From Paraburkholderia heleia NBRC 101817 (GTDB taxonomy: Bacteria; Pseudomonadota; Gammaproteobacteria; Burkholderiales; Burkholderiaceae): a DNA stretch of 64,000 nt. The notes under the pieces are model-generated. The model did no database searches. It was given only the letters and a program-made list of their open reading frames with translations, and was not told the DNA's origin. Location: NCBI RefSeq assembly GCF_000739775.1, contig NZ_BBJH01000015.1, positions 62,001 through 126,000 on the forward strand, in the 5' to 3' direction. Numbering within the stretch: the stretch's first letter is position 1; each line of letters starts with the position of its first letter. The position numbers and the translations under genes were made by a program. Of the stretch, positions 1 through 8,418 are shown in pieces.

Positions 1-329
1 TCGTCGTGCTTTCCTATCGCGGCCGCGAGCATTCGCTGTTCACGACGCTCGATCAGCTCGGCCCGCACCGGCTGCGCAGCTTCACGGGGCAATACGACCT
101 GTTCGGCAACCCGCAGTACCGCGAGGGCGACGTGCTGCTCGATTCGATCTACCGCTTCAAGGGACAGTCCGCGCCGTGCGTGATCCTGACCGAGGTGGAC
201 TTCGAATCGTTCGACGAGCGCGCCGCGCGCAAGCTTTTTGTCGGCGCGACGCGCGCGGCCATGAAGCTGATCGTGGTGGCGTCGCCGCGCGCCGCGCGGT
301 TCATCGAGGGCCGGCGCGGCGGCGTCTGA
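1..329 (+). CDS. C-terminal end of a UvrD/Rep-like helicase or ATP-binding protein (5' truncated)
   Basis: Only the last roughly 109 codons are inside the window; the reading frame is open from base 3 and stops with TGA at 327-329. The tail contains DSIYRFKGQ followed by VILTEVDFE and RKLFVGATRA. These match the end of the superfamily 1 helicase core (UvrD C-terminal domain), where the FKGQ segment and the (Y/F)VGxTRA motif VI contact nucleotide and DNA. No N-terminal Walker motifs can be seen, so the full architecture is unknown; it could be a helicase or a nuclease-related ATP-binding protein. The GTG at base 6 is an internal codon, not a start. The gene ends 13 bases from the end of the convergent phosphoribosyltransferase gene. 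Confidence 0.75.
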   Translation, partial: VVLSYRGREHSLFTTLDQLGPHRLRSFTGQYDLFGNPQYREGDVLLDSIYRFKGQSAPCVILTEVDFESFDERAARKLFVGATRAAMKLIVVASPRAARFIEGRRGGV

Positions 330-341
330 GCGCTGGCTTGC

Positions 342-1289
342 TCAGCTCCAGGCCGAGGCGCCGATCAGCGTGCCCGTGCGCGCCTGGGCGTTCCACCAGA
401 TTACGCGCAGGAGCGGCGCGGTCTGGGCGATCAGGATGGCCTGCACCGGATCGCTTTCGATGAAGTGCGTGACGCCGCTGCGGATGGCCGCCGCGGCCTT
501 GTGCGCCGCCACGGCCGCGGCTGTGTCGGCGTGTGCGTCCGGCATGCGCATGATCAGTTCGAGGTGCCCGAAGCCGTGGCGTTCGAGCCAGGCGAGCGTA
601 CGTTCGCGGTCGATCTCCGGACGGCCCGTGATGATCGCGCGCGCGCGTTTCATGTCGATGCCGGGCAGGCGCTCGAACGGCACCAGCTCATCGCGCTCGG
701 CGAGCGCGGCGACGAGGTCTTCGTCGTAGCGCGAGACGGGAATATCGGGGAGCAGGACACCGTCGAGATCGATCGCGTAGACGGCGTACTCGTGGTCCTC
801 GGCCATGCGCGTGCCCTCGCCTTCGCCCTCGCGGATCCAGTCGGCGCGATAGCGGTCGGTGTAGGCCTGGCGCTCCCACGGGAAGAGCGCGAAATAGCCG
901 CTCGCGTCGATCGAGTAATCGGGGCGCAAACGGCTGAGGTCGTCGTAGGCGCCGGTGAGCGTGCGCACGACGAGCCCGTGTTCGCTCAGGAACGCGATGC
1001 AGTCGACAAGGGTATGGCCGCGGCCCGCGATGTCCTCGCAGAGCAGCACTTTCGAGCCCGGTTCGGGCAGCGGCAACGTGGAGTCCCAGCGCACTTCGCG
1101 CGTGGCGCGGTCATAGCGCAGGAAGGCGACACCCGCACCCGTTGCGTGCGAAACCATCAGCGCGAGCGGCGCTCCGCCGCGCAGGATGCCGACCACGAGA
1201 TCGAATTCCTCCGCGATCAGCGCCGGTTGCAGCGTCTCGACCCAGTGATCGAGCTGTTCGTAGGTGAGCGGAACGACAGGTTTATCCAT
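342..1289 (-). CDS. Phosphoribosyltransferase fused to a HAD-like domain
   Basis: The 315-residue protein has two parts. Residues about 1-155 form a type I phosphoribosyltransferase: GILRGGAPLA (34-43) is the pyrophosphate loop and LLCEDIAGRGHTL (82-94) is the PRPP-binding loop, although the usual second acidic residue is altered. Residues about 168-315 look like a HAD phosphatase: DLDGV at 174-178 carries the nucleophile and general-acid aspartates, and an AHKAAAAI lysine and ESDP acidic motif follow. The start was set at the ATG at 1287-1289, because the open frame further upstream runs antisense through the next gene. The family would transfer or release phosphoribosyl groups and hydrolyse a phosphate; substrates cannot be inferred. 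Both neighbours lie on the opposite strand, so it is probably a single-gene unit. Confidence 0.75.
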   Translation of the reverse strand: MDKPVVPLTYEQLDHWVETLQPALIAEEFDLVVGILRGGAPLALMVSHATGAGVAFLRYDRATREVRWDSTLPLPEPGSKVLLCEDIAGRGHTLVDCIAFLSEHGLVVRTLTGAYDDLSRLRPDYSIDASGYFALFPWERQAYTDRYRADWIREGEGEGTRMAEDHEYAVYAIDLDGVLLPDIPVSRYDEDLVAALAERDELVPFERLPGIDMKRARAIITGRPEIDRERTLAWLERHGFGHLELIMRMPDAHADTAAAVAAHKAAAAIRSGVTHFIESDPVQAILIAQTAPLLRVIWWNAQARTGTLIGASAWS

Positions 1290-1562
1290 GGGTTGAAATG
1301 GGTGACGAAACGCGTAAATGGCATATGCATGGCACACACGTGGCACATGCGCAACGCGCGTTTCCGATGGCGAATACGAGAAAAAGACGGCTGTTGTCAG
1401 TCCAATGTTTGACGATATTATGCCTATGCTCACCCGCGCTTGCTGCGCGTGGCGGGTGGAGGTTGCGGAAAATCGCGGGAAAAGCAGCAGGAAAGGCGGC
1501 GCGGCGCCGCACGAAGACACACGACAACGACGCGAATCATCGCGCGAAAGGGCTCGGGCAAG

Positions 1563-2108
1563 ATGTGGCATTGGATGGGATGGCCAGGCTGGCGGCGGCG
1601 CTGGGCCGCCGTGGCGGCGTTCGCGCTCGCGGGCGCGGCGCCGTCTTTTGCGCCTTCGGCGCAGGCGGCGGGTTCTGCGAGTTTGCTCTCGCTCGACGTC
1701 GATGGCGAGGTGCGCGTGACCAACAACGCGTCCCACACGGCATATCACTTCAGCGAGGCGCAGTTGCTCGCGCTGCCGGCCCATTCGATCACGACGGCCA
1801 CGACGTGGACGCCACGCTCGACCTTCACCGGCCCGCTGCTTTCGGACGTGCTCAAGACCGTGGGCGCCTACGGCAGCCAGATCGAGATCCACACGCTCGA
1901 CGACTACACCTGCGTCGTGCCCGTTGCCGATGCCGCGCGCTACGGCGTGGTGGTCGCCTATGCGATGAACGGCCAGCGGCTGAAGGTGAGCGATTTCGGC
2001 CCGCTGTTCCTGATCTACCCACGCGACCAGCATCCTCTCGAGCTCGACGGCCCGGCCGGCGACTCGAAGTTCGCGTGGCAGATCAGGTCGATGACGATCA
2101 AGCGGTGA
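1563..2108 (+). CDS. Exported protein with a molybdopterin-binding (sulfite-oxidase-like) fold
   Basis: This is a 181-residue protein from the ATG at 1563. Residues 1-35 look like a signal peptide: a WRRRW positive stretch, then AAVAAFALAGAA, ending near AQA. The rest resembles the small oxidoreductase molybdopterin-binding domain family, with FTGPLLSDVLKTVGA and a YPRDQHP-like segment near the C-terminus. I cannot identify the cysteine that would ligate molybdenum, so this may be a ligand-binding or accessory relative rather than an enzyme. The gene ends 7 bases before the GTG of a membrane histidine kinase. A co-transcribed periplasmic protein feeding a signal to that kinase is a reasonable inference. 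Longer upstream starts lack a signal peptide and were rejected. Confidence 0.65.
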   Translation: MWHWMGWPGWRRRWAAVAAFALAGAAPSFAPSAQAAGSASLLSLDVDGEVRVTNNASHTAYHFSEAQLLALPAHSITTATTWTPRSTFTGPLLSDVLKTVGAYGSQIEIHTLDDYTCVVPVADAARYGVVVAYAMNGQRLKVSDFGPLFLIYPRDQHPLELDGPAGDSKFAWQIRSMTIKR

Positions 2109-2115
2109 GTAGCGG

Positions 2116-4002
2116 GTGATACAACGTCCCTTGCGACGCCTGCTGCAGGCGATCATCTGGATGGCGGCGCTCGCGCCGCCCGTGGTGGCGGTCGGCTACC
2201 TGCTCTATGCGAACCTGCTCAATCCGCAGGTCGTGCAGCGCATCACGAGCAATTACGACGGCCTGTACTGGGACGCCGCGCAGCTTCAGATCGCCTACGC
2301 GCGCTTCGAGAGCCAGTTGCTGATGTTCGCGGATGGCATCGACCGCGATCTCGACAAGGTGCGGCTGCGCTACGAGGTGCTGCAGTCGAAGCTCAACGTG
2401 ATGAAGGGCTCGACGCTCTCGCTCGACTCGACGCCGGGCCTGAAGCAGCGCCAGGACGCCGATCTCGCCATTCTCTACGCGACGATCGCGCCATTCGACG
2501 CGGAAATCGCGACGCTCGCGGACAACCCGGAACGCGCGGTGCCGATGCTTATGGCGCTCGACCTGCACTGGACCCAGGTGACCGACCTGGCGCTGAACCG
2601 GCGTTTCGCGGACGTGACCGAGCGCGAAGCGATCCGGCACGACTTCATCGCCAAACGCCGCGAACTATTCGCGTCCGGGCTGGTGCTGCTCGTGCTTTCG
2701 GCGGCAGCGGGCGTGCTGCTCGTGATGAACGGCTACCGGCGCACGCGCCTGCTGCACCAGCAGCGCGCGGCGCTCGAAGCCGAGCACCAGGCGAGCCGCG
2801 CCGCGCGCGAAGCGAGCATGGCGAAGGACGCCTTCCTCGGCATGATCAGCCACGAGTTGCGCACGCCGCTGCACGCGATCGTTTCGTCGATCGAGCTGCT
2901 CGGCTTCAACTCGCACTCGGAAGCCGACCGCAAGGTGATACAGCGCCTCGAGACTGCCGCGCGCCAGCTCGAAGCGCAGACGAAGGACTTGACCGACTAC
3001 GCGCGTCTCGGCGCGGGCAAGCTCGAATTGCGGCAGGAAGAGTTCGAGCCGCGCGAACTGCTGCAGTCGATCGTCGACGAGAACGAGCAGGCCGCGCGCT
3101 CGCGCGGGCTCGTGTTCGAGCATGCGTGGGTGGGAGCGCAGCGGCGCGTGGTGGCCGACCCGCATCGTATTCGCCAGATTGCCGGCAACCTCGTCACGAA
3201 CGCGATCCGCTACACGGAGCGCGGCAAGGTGCGGCTCGAATTCTGGCTGCAGGCGCCAGCGAGGGGCGCGCGGCCATCGCAGGACGAGGAAGGCGCGCCG
3301 AAGCCAGGTGGCAGCGACACGCTCGTGATCGTCGTCGGCGATACGGGGCCCGGCGTGGCGCCGGACCAGATTCCGCTCATCTTCAAGGAGTTCACGCAGC
3401 TCGACACGTCGCGCTCGCGGCGCTACGAGGGCGCGGGAATGGGGCTCGCGATCGTGCGCGGCCTCGTCGAGCTGTTTGGCGGCACGATCGAGACGCAAAG
3501 CCGCGTGGGCAAAGGCACGACCTTCACCGTGCGCATCCCTGTCACGCCGGTCGAGCCGCCGGCGCCCGCGGCCGTGGCCGAAGCGGCGCTGCCCGCGCGG
3601 ACGGTGCCGCAGGTGCTCGTCGTCGACGACAATCCGCTCGTGCGCGATTCGCTGTGCGAGATGGTTGCGCACATGGGCTACCGCGCGCTCGCGGCCGGCG
3701 ACGCCGACAGCGCGCTCGCGCTGCTCGCGCACGAGGCGTGCGACGTGGTGCTGCTCGACCTGCATATGCCGGGGCGCGACGGCTACGACTTCGTGGCGGG
3801 GCTCGAAAACGCGCAGGACGTGCTTGCGCGGCCGCGCGTGATTGCAGTGAGCGCCGACGTGGCGGGGCTCGCGGCGCTGCCTGAGGACGCGCTGGGCTGT
3901 GAGGGCGCACTGTTTTTTGATCGGCTTACGAAGCCGGTGCATTACGAGGTGCTGCGCGCGGCGTTGCAGCGGGCGTTGAGTGTGCCGCGGGCGGCGGTTT
4001 GA
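2116..4002 (+). CDS. Hybrid membrane sensor histidine kinase with C-terminal receiver
   Basis: This 628-residue protein starts at GTG 2116. A first membrane segment lies at about residues 12-35, a periplasmic region at about 36-185, and a second membrane segment at about 186-206. The dimerization and phosphoacceptor domain carries His246 in MISHELRTPLH. The ATPase domain has an N box (NLVTNAIRYT), a G1 box (GDTGPGVAPD) and a G2 box (GAGMGLAI). A receiver domain begins near residue 496 (VLVVDDNP) with phosphoacceptor Asp548 in LLDLHMPG. No HPt domain is visible, so phosphate must pass to an HPt protein elsewhere or be handled inside the receiver. It follows the exported molybdopterin-fold gene by 7 bases and converges on a BetR-receiver gene, its most likely partner. 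Confidence 0.9.
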   Translation: MIQRPLRRLLQAIIWMAALAPPVVAVGYLLYANLLNPQVVQRITSNYDGLYWDAAQLQIAYARFESQLLMFADGIDRDLDKVRLRYEVLQSKLNVMKGSTLSLDSTPGLKQRQDADLAILYATIAPFDAEIATLADNPERAVPMLMALDLHWTQVTDLALNRRFADVTEREAIRHDFIAKRRELFASGLVLLVLSAAAGVLLVMNGYRRTRLLHQQRAALEAEHQASRAAREASMAKDAFLGMISHELRTPLHAIVSSIELLGFNSHSEADRKVIQRLETAARQLEAQTKDLTDYARLGAGKLELRQEEFEPRELLQSIVDENEQAARSRGLVFEHAWVGAQRRVVADPHRIRQIAGNLVTNAIRYTERGKVRLEFWLQAPARGARPSQDEEGAPKPGGSDTLVIVVGDTGPGVAPDQIPLIFKEFTQLDTSRSRRYEGAGMGLAIVRGLVELFGGTIETQSRVGKGTTFTVRIPVTPVEPPAPAAVAEAALPARTVPQVLVVDDNPLVRDSLCEMVAHMGYRALAAGDADSALALLAHEACDVVLLDLHMPGRDGYDFVAGLENAQDVLARPRVIAVSADVAGLAALPEDALGCEGALFFDRLTKPVHYEVLRAALQRALSVPRAAV

Positions 4003-4031
4003 CTGTGTGTGGCCCGTCGCATAAAGCCAGC

Positions 4032-4057
4032 AAAAAAACGCCGCGCGCCGGGCGCCC
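4032..4057 (-). terminator. Terminator-like GC block with T-run at the end of the BetR-receiver gene
   Basis: Read on the minus strand, a GC-rich self-complementary block (GCGC-CCG-GCGC within 4039-4057) is followed by seven T residues (4038-4032). The site lies between two convergent genes and directly after, or slightly overlapping, the minus-strand stop, as expected for a Rho-independent terminator. The stem is short. Confidence 0.45.
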
Positions 4058-4058
4058 C

Positions 4059-4913
4059 TCACCCTCGATTGAGCCGCTTCGAAAGATCGGCAACAAGAAT
4101 CGCCATGCGCGCCGGTTTTTCATAGCACGCGACGTTGTAATGGCGCACGACCAGGCTGATCTCCGACTCGCTGGCCTTGCCGGTCAGCAGTTCGCCGGTG
4201 AGCACGAAGATCGGCGCGTCGGGGTTTTCGGAGGCGCGCACGCTGCGGATCGCCTCGGCGGCGGTCTGGCTGCCGAACAGCCAGTCGATCACCACGCCGT
4301 CGAACACGTTGCTCTCGAGCGCTTCGTTGAACGCCGCGAGGCCGTACAGCGCGAGCGCCGTGTAGCCGCTGTGCTCGAGGTAGTCGCGCAGGTTGTCGGC
4401 GGAGGAGCGGTCGTCGTCCACGACGGCGATGAGCGGTTTGTCAGACTCGGCGCGGCGCGGGTAGATCTCGATCTTGTGGACTTCTCGCGCGTTCTGGTAA
4501 AGCGCGCCGTCCGGGCGCACCACGCGCCACTGGCCCTGCTTTTCGTAGGCGACGAAGTCGGGGCGGCTGCCCGCCTCGACCGGTGCGCCGATCCACGCGG
4601 TGCATGGCAGCTCGGCGGCGCTCACGCAGAGCATGGCCTCCTGAGCGCTCGCCCCGACCATGCCGGGGTCGAGCAACTGCGCGCCGAACAACTGGCCCGC
4701 GGGTTCGCCGAACGCTTCGGCCACTTTCTTGATCTGCGCGAGCGTCCACGGGCTGTTGCCGCGCAGCTTGCGGTGCCCCTGTGAAAAGCTCAGCTCAAGA
4801 ATCCGGCACAGCTCGGTCGTTTGCTGACGCTTGCCGATCCCGTGACGGCTCATCAGCTCGCGTACGCGCTCCGCCACCGAGGCCGAGTCGGTTGTGTATG
4901 CAACGTTCGACAT
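4059..4913 (-). CDS. BetR-domain DNA-binding protein with C-terminal receiver
   Basis: The 284-residue protein starts at the ATG at 4911-4913. Residues about 12-80 match the BetR helix-turn-helix type: IGKRQQTTELCRIL, then SQGHRKLRGNSPWTL and IKKVAEAFG. After a linker, a receiver domain covers about 160-280 with the acidic cluster VVDDD (164-168), phosphoacceptor Asp210 in VVIDW, FVLTG, and a lysine in YEKP. This order, DNA-binding domain first and receiver last, is reversed from most response regulators. It is convergent with the hybrid kinase at 2116-4002, and I infer the two work together. An upstream in-frame start exists but would add 50 residues of poor quality. No strong ribosome binding site precedes the chosen ATG. 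Confidence 0.8.
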   Translation of the reverse strand: MSNVAYTTDSASVAERVRELMSRHGIGKRQQTTELCRILELSFSQGHRKLRGNSPWTLAQIKKVAEAFGEPAGQLFGAQLLDPGMVGASAQEAMLCVSAAELPCTAWIGAPVEAGSRPDFVAYEKQGQWRVVRPDGALYQNAREVHKIEIYPRRAESDKPLIAVVDDDRSSADNLRDYLEHSGYTALALYGLAAFNEALESNVFDGVVIDWLFGSQTAAEAIRSVRASENPDAPIFVLTGELLTGKASESEISLVVRHYNVACYEKPARMAILVADLSKRLNRG

Positions 4914-5257
4914 ACTGCTCAAAAGGGGATTCGTGGATTCGGTTTCTGATTGATCATGCCGTGGCGCTGCAGGGCCGGTATGACCGGACCTCGCGCGGCC
5001 TGCACACGGCCTGCACGCGGCCTGCACGCGGGAGCACGATATTCTAAACGCATAAATTGCCAAACGGCGGCGCTATTTTAGCGAAATGTAATGCGGCGCC
5101 GGATAACGGGAATGTAAGCGTATATTCGACGGCGTTTACGCCCGGCTTTCGATATCCGCGGCGTTGCGGGGACGACGCGCGGCTGCGAAGATGCACGATT
5201 TTGAACGCCGTGCGTTCGCGCGCGGAGGATCAACCATACTGCGGCGAGGGGTATCGC

Positions 5258-5899
5258 TTGGACGATGTGCGCAACGGCGGGACATGGCGGCATGAGGGCG
5301 TGCCGTATTACAGCCAGTGGGGCAGCGCCGACTGGGTGGCACCCATCGTCGAGCGCGGCGCCGACCCGTGCGAGGACCCGCACTGGCGCGCGAGCGGCTT
5401 CACCGAGGCCGACGCCTATCGCTTCTGGGCCAGGCGTCTGTGCGGCCTGACCTGCCTCGAATCGGCGCTCGACTATTGGGGCGTCGCGCATGCGCCGCGC
5501 GCGCAGATGCTGGAAGAGGCGTTGCGGCACGGCGTGTATCGCGTGCGCGAAGATGGCGGGGTGGACGGGTTGATCTACCGTCCGTTCGCCGCATGGGTGG
5601 AAGCCGCGTTTGGCGTGCGCGTGGAGGTGATGACCGACGAGGGCATCGAGGCGAGCGCCGCGCGCATCGATGCCGACACGCTCGCCATCGTCTCCGTGAG
5701 CCCCGAAATCCGCTATCCCTCGCGGATGCACCCCGGCCAGGGCGGCCACCTGATCCTGCTGCACGGACGCGGCGACGGCGGCGTCTGGTTCCACAATCCC
5801 TCCGGCATCGCGCCGTATCAGGCGGATGCCTGGCTGCCTTATGAGACGGTCGCGCGGTTTCACGCGCGGCGGGGCATGGCGCTTGCCCGGCCGCGCTGA
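5258..5899 (+). CDS. C39-like papain-fold peptidase family protein
   Basis: The chosen TTG start at 5258 is preceded by GAGGGG with six bases spacing and gives 213 residues. The frame is open upstream to 5057, so the N-terminus is uncertain. Candidate active-site residues are Cys62 in RLCGLTCLES, His164 in GQGGHLILLHG and Asn180 in WFHNPSG, the order seen in C39-like cysteine peptidases. The third residue is Asn where many members have Asp. There is no ABC transporter or double-glycine leader peptide nearby, so it is not an obvious bacteriocin exporter component. No signal peptide is visible from this start. It is convergent with a LysR gene 13 bases downstream. Function beyond the fold is unknown. 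Confidence 0.6.
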   Translation: MDDVRNGGTWRHEGVPYYSQWGSADWVAPIVERGADPCEDPHWRASGFTEADAYRFWARRLCGLTCLESALDYWGVAHAPRAQMLEEALRHGVYRVREDGGVDGLIYRPFAAWVEAAFGVRVEVMTDEGIEASAARIDADTLAIVSVSPEIRYPSRMHPGQGGHLILLHGRGDGGVWFHNPSGIAPYQADAWLPYETVARFHARRGMALARPR

Positions 5900-5912
5900 A
5901 GGCGCGCCGGCG

Positions 5913-6875
5913 TCAGGCCGTCACTGGCTGCAGTCCCTCCAGCAGCTGTCTCACCCGCGAGAGATCGCGGTTGATCGCGCCCGCGTCCTCGAACAGCTCC
6001 GCGAGCCAGTCGACGAATACGCGCACGCGCGGCGACAGCTGGCGCGACTTCACGAACGCCACCGATACGGGCGTGGGCAGCGGCTTCCACCGCGGCAGCA
6101 CCTCTTGCAGCGCACCGCTGTCGAGGTACGGCTGCGCCGCGAGCAGCGGCGGCTGGATGAGACCATAGCCCTGCAGACCGCAGGTGAGGTAGGCGAACTC
6201 GTCGGAGACATGGACGAACCCGTCCACCTTCACCTTGGTCGGGCTGCCGTCCACTTCGAAGTCGAACTCGAACGGGCGGCCCGTGAGCGGCGAGAGGAAG
6301 TTGACGACCGGATGCCGCGCGAGATCGTCGAGCGTTTGCGGCGCGCCGTGCCGCTCGAGGTACGCGGGGCTCGCGCAGGTCACGTGCTCCAGCACGCCGA
6401 GGCGCCGCGCCGCGAGGCCCGAGTCGGGCAGTTCGCCGAGCTGGATGCTGCAATCCACGCCTTCCCCGACGAGATCGACGTTGCGCAGGCTCACGCCGAT
6501 CGCGAGGTCGATCTGCGGATAGCGCGCGTGGAAGGCGTCGAGCGCGGGCAGCACGATCGCGTTGGCGATGAGGCCCGGCATCTCCACGCGCAAGCGGCCG
6601 CCGATCGCGCCGGGCGACTGGCGCACGCTCGCTTCGGCATCGTCGATGTCGGCGAGGATCTGCGAGGCGCGTTCGTAATACGCGGCGCCTTCGGGCGTAA
6701 GCGAAAGGCGCCGCGTCGTGCGCACGAGCAATTGCGTGCCGAGCAGCGACTCGAGGTTCTGCATCAGCGTGGTGGCGCTGGCGCGCGGCATATCGAGCGA
6801 CTGCGCGGCTTTGGTGAAACTATTGGTGTCGACGATGCGCACGAACGTGCGCATCGCCTGGATGCGGTCGATCAC
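5913..6875 (-). CDS. LysR-family transcriptional regulator
   Basis: This is a 320-residue protein starting at GTG 6875, with AGGAG seven bases upstream supporting the start. Residues 1-60 form the winged helix-turn-helix (FVRIVDTNSFTKAAQSL, then LVRTTRRLSLTPEG), and about 90-300 the periplasmic-binding-protein-like effector domain. It resembles the CrgA/DmlR branch of LysR regulators common in this family. LysR proteins usually control a divergent gene, but here the upstream 299 bases lead to the end of the alcohol dehydrogenase gene on the same strand, so the target is not apparent from position. Confidence 0.9.
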   Translation of the reverse strand: MIDRIQAMRTFVRIVDTNSFTKAAQSLDMPRASATTLMQNLESLLGTQLLVRTTRRLSLTPEGAAYYERASQILADIDDAEASVRQSPGAIGGRLRVEMPGLIANAIVLPALDAFHARYPQIDLAIGVSLRNVDLVGEGVDCSIQLGELPDSGLAARRLGVLEHVTCASPAYLERHGAPQTLDDLARHPVVNFLSPLTGRPFEFDFEVDGSPTKVKVDGFVHVSDEFAYLTCGLQGYGLIQPPLLAAQPYLDSGALQEVLPRWKPLPTPVSVAFVKSRQLSPRVRVFVDWLAELFEDAGAINRDLSRVRQLLEGLQPVTA

Positions 6876-7093
6876 GGGCGAGCTCCTGAGAATGGGCTTG
6901 TGGCTTGAACGAAATCCGCGCAGCTGCAGAAAAAGGGTGAGCCGCGTAGCGACGCAGGCGCTTCGCGGTGCCGGCGTCTCGCGGAAAGCGACGCTCAGCG
7001 GTTAAACGGCGATGACGATCGGATGGCGGCGCCCGCGGGCGCCGGCTCGACTACGGGAGGCCAAAAAGGAGACCTCGAAGGGGAAGGGCTGGC

Positions 7094-7116
7094 GGGCCAT
7101 CCGGAATGGATGGCCC
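7094..7116. terminator. Perfect hairpin downstream of the alcohol dehydrogenase gene
   Basis: GGGCCATCC (7094-7102) and GGATGGCCC (7108-7116) form a nine-base-pair stem with a five-base loop. It lies about 60 bases past the stop of the minus-strand alcohol dehydrogenase gene. No T-run follows on either strand, so it may be a weak terminator or an RNA-stabilising stem. The rest of 6876-7174 shows no gene. Confidence 0.4.
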
Positions 7117-7174
7117 GGCGGGGCAGGGCGTTACGTCCGGATGCGCGGGTCTGGTTGCCCGCGCGGCGTGCGCG

Positions 7175-8227
7175 TTACTTGCGCAGCGAATCGAGGTCGA
7201 TCACGAAGCGGTACTTCACATCGCTCTTGAGCATGCGCTCATAGGCGTTGTTGATGTCCTGCATCTTGATCATTTCGATATCCGACGTAATGCCATGCTT
7301 GCCGCAGAAGTCCAGCATTTCCTGGGTTTCTGCAATGCCGCCGATCAGCGAGCCCGCCAGACGGCGGCGCTTCATGATCAGGTTGAACACTTGCGGCGAC
7401 GGGTGATCGTGCTCGGGCGCGCCCACCAGCGTCATCGTGCCGTCGCGGCGCAGCAGCTCGATGAACGGGTTGAGGTCGTGCTGCGCGGCCACGGTGTTCA
7501 CGATCAGGTCGAAGCTGTTGGCGTGCGCTTTCATCTGCTCCGGGTCTTTCGAGATCACCACTTCGTCCGCGCCGAGGCGCTTGCCGTCTTCGATCTTCGA
7601 GGGCGACGTGGTGAACAGCACCACATGCGCGCCCATGGCATGCGCGAGCTTCACGCCCATGTGGCCGAGGCCGCCGAGACCCACGATGCCGACTTTCTTG
7701 CCGGGGCCCGCGCCCCACGTGCGCAGCGGCGAGTACGTGGTGATGCCCGCGCACAGCAGCGGCGCGGCCGCGGCGGCATCGAGGTTTTCCGGCACGCGCA
7801 GCACGAACGCTTCGTCCACCACCAGCTGCGTGGAGTAGCCGCCGTACGTGATGTCGCCGCTCACGCGGTCGGCGCCGTTATAGGTGCCGACCCAGCCGTT
7901 CTCGCAATACTGTTCGAGGCCTTCGGCGCAGCTCGGGCAGGTGCGGCACGAGTCGACGAGACAGCCCACGCCAACGAGTTCGCCCACCTTGTACTTCGTG
8001 ACGCCCTTGCCGGTTTCGGTCACGCGGCCAACGATCTCGTGGCCCGGCACGACCGGATAAATCGTGTTGCGCCATTCGTCGCGCGCCTGGTGGAGGTCGG
8101 AGTGGCACACGCCGCAGAACAGCACGTCGATACGGACGTCGAGTTCGCGCAGGTCGCGGCGCTGGAATTCGAACGGGGCGAGCGGCGAGGCGGCGTCGCG
8201 GGCGGCGTATCCGTAGGTTGGGTACAT
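7175..8227 (-). CDS. Zinc-dependent NAD(P)-alcohol dehydrogenase, YahK/cinnamyl-alcohol type
   Basis: The 350-residue medium-chain dehydrogenase starts at the ATG at 8225-8227, with AGAGGAG upstream. The catalytic zinc site is visible as Cys41 in CGVCHSD and His63-Glu64 in VPGHEIVG. A structural zinc lobe follows with the cysteines of CRTCPSC and a further QYC. The cofactor-binding Rossmann loop is GIVGLGGLGHMG. The family interconverts primary alcohols and aldehydes with NADP(H), and is often used to detoxify aldehydes. The divergent AraC-type regulator across a 191-base gap is its likely regulator. The frame continues upstream through the intergenic region but lacks domain sequence there. 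Confidence 0.92.
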   Translation of the reverse strand: MYPTYGYAARDAASPLAPFEFQRRDLRELDVRIDVLFCGVCHSDLHQARDEWRNTIYPVVPGHEIVGRVTETGKGVTKYKVGELVGVGCLVDSCRTCPSCAEGLEQYCENGWVGTYNGADRVSGDITYGGYSTQLVVDEAFVLRVPENLDAAAAAPLLCAGITTYSPLRTWGAGPGKKVGIVGLGGLGHMGVKLAHAMGAHVVLFTTSPSKIEDGKRLGADEVVISKDPEQMKAHANSFDLIVNTVAAQHDLNPFIELLRRDGTMTLVGAPEHDHPSPQVFNLIMKRRRLAGSLIGGIAETQEMLDFCGKHGITSDIEMIKMQDINNAYERMLKSDVKYRFVIDLDSLRK

Positions 8228-8418
8228 GGGGTGGCTCTCCTCTGGTGCGTGGCGGTTGCGGCAGGGTTCCCATCGTAAGGACCGGGACCCACCCAGGGAA
8301 TACCTGAAGCTATCGAAGGCTTGCCTGATTCTCCTGGCGCGCAGCACATCCACGAGTTCGGTGATAGATTGGCAAGCCTGTTTCTCTGCCTGACTCCATC
8401 TTTTAGGGCACAACCGAT

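Noticed and set aside
342-2156. N-terminal extension of the phosphoribosyltransferase to 604 codons
   Set aside because: The extra part is antisense to the exported protein gene and its promoter and shows no domain.
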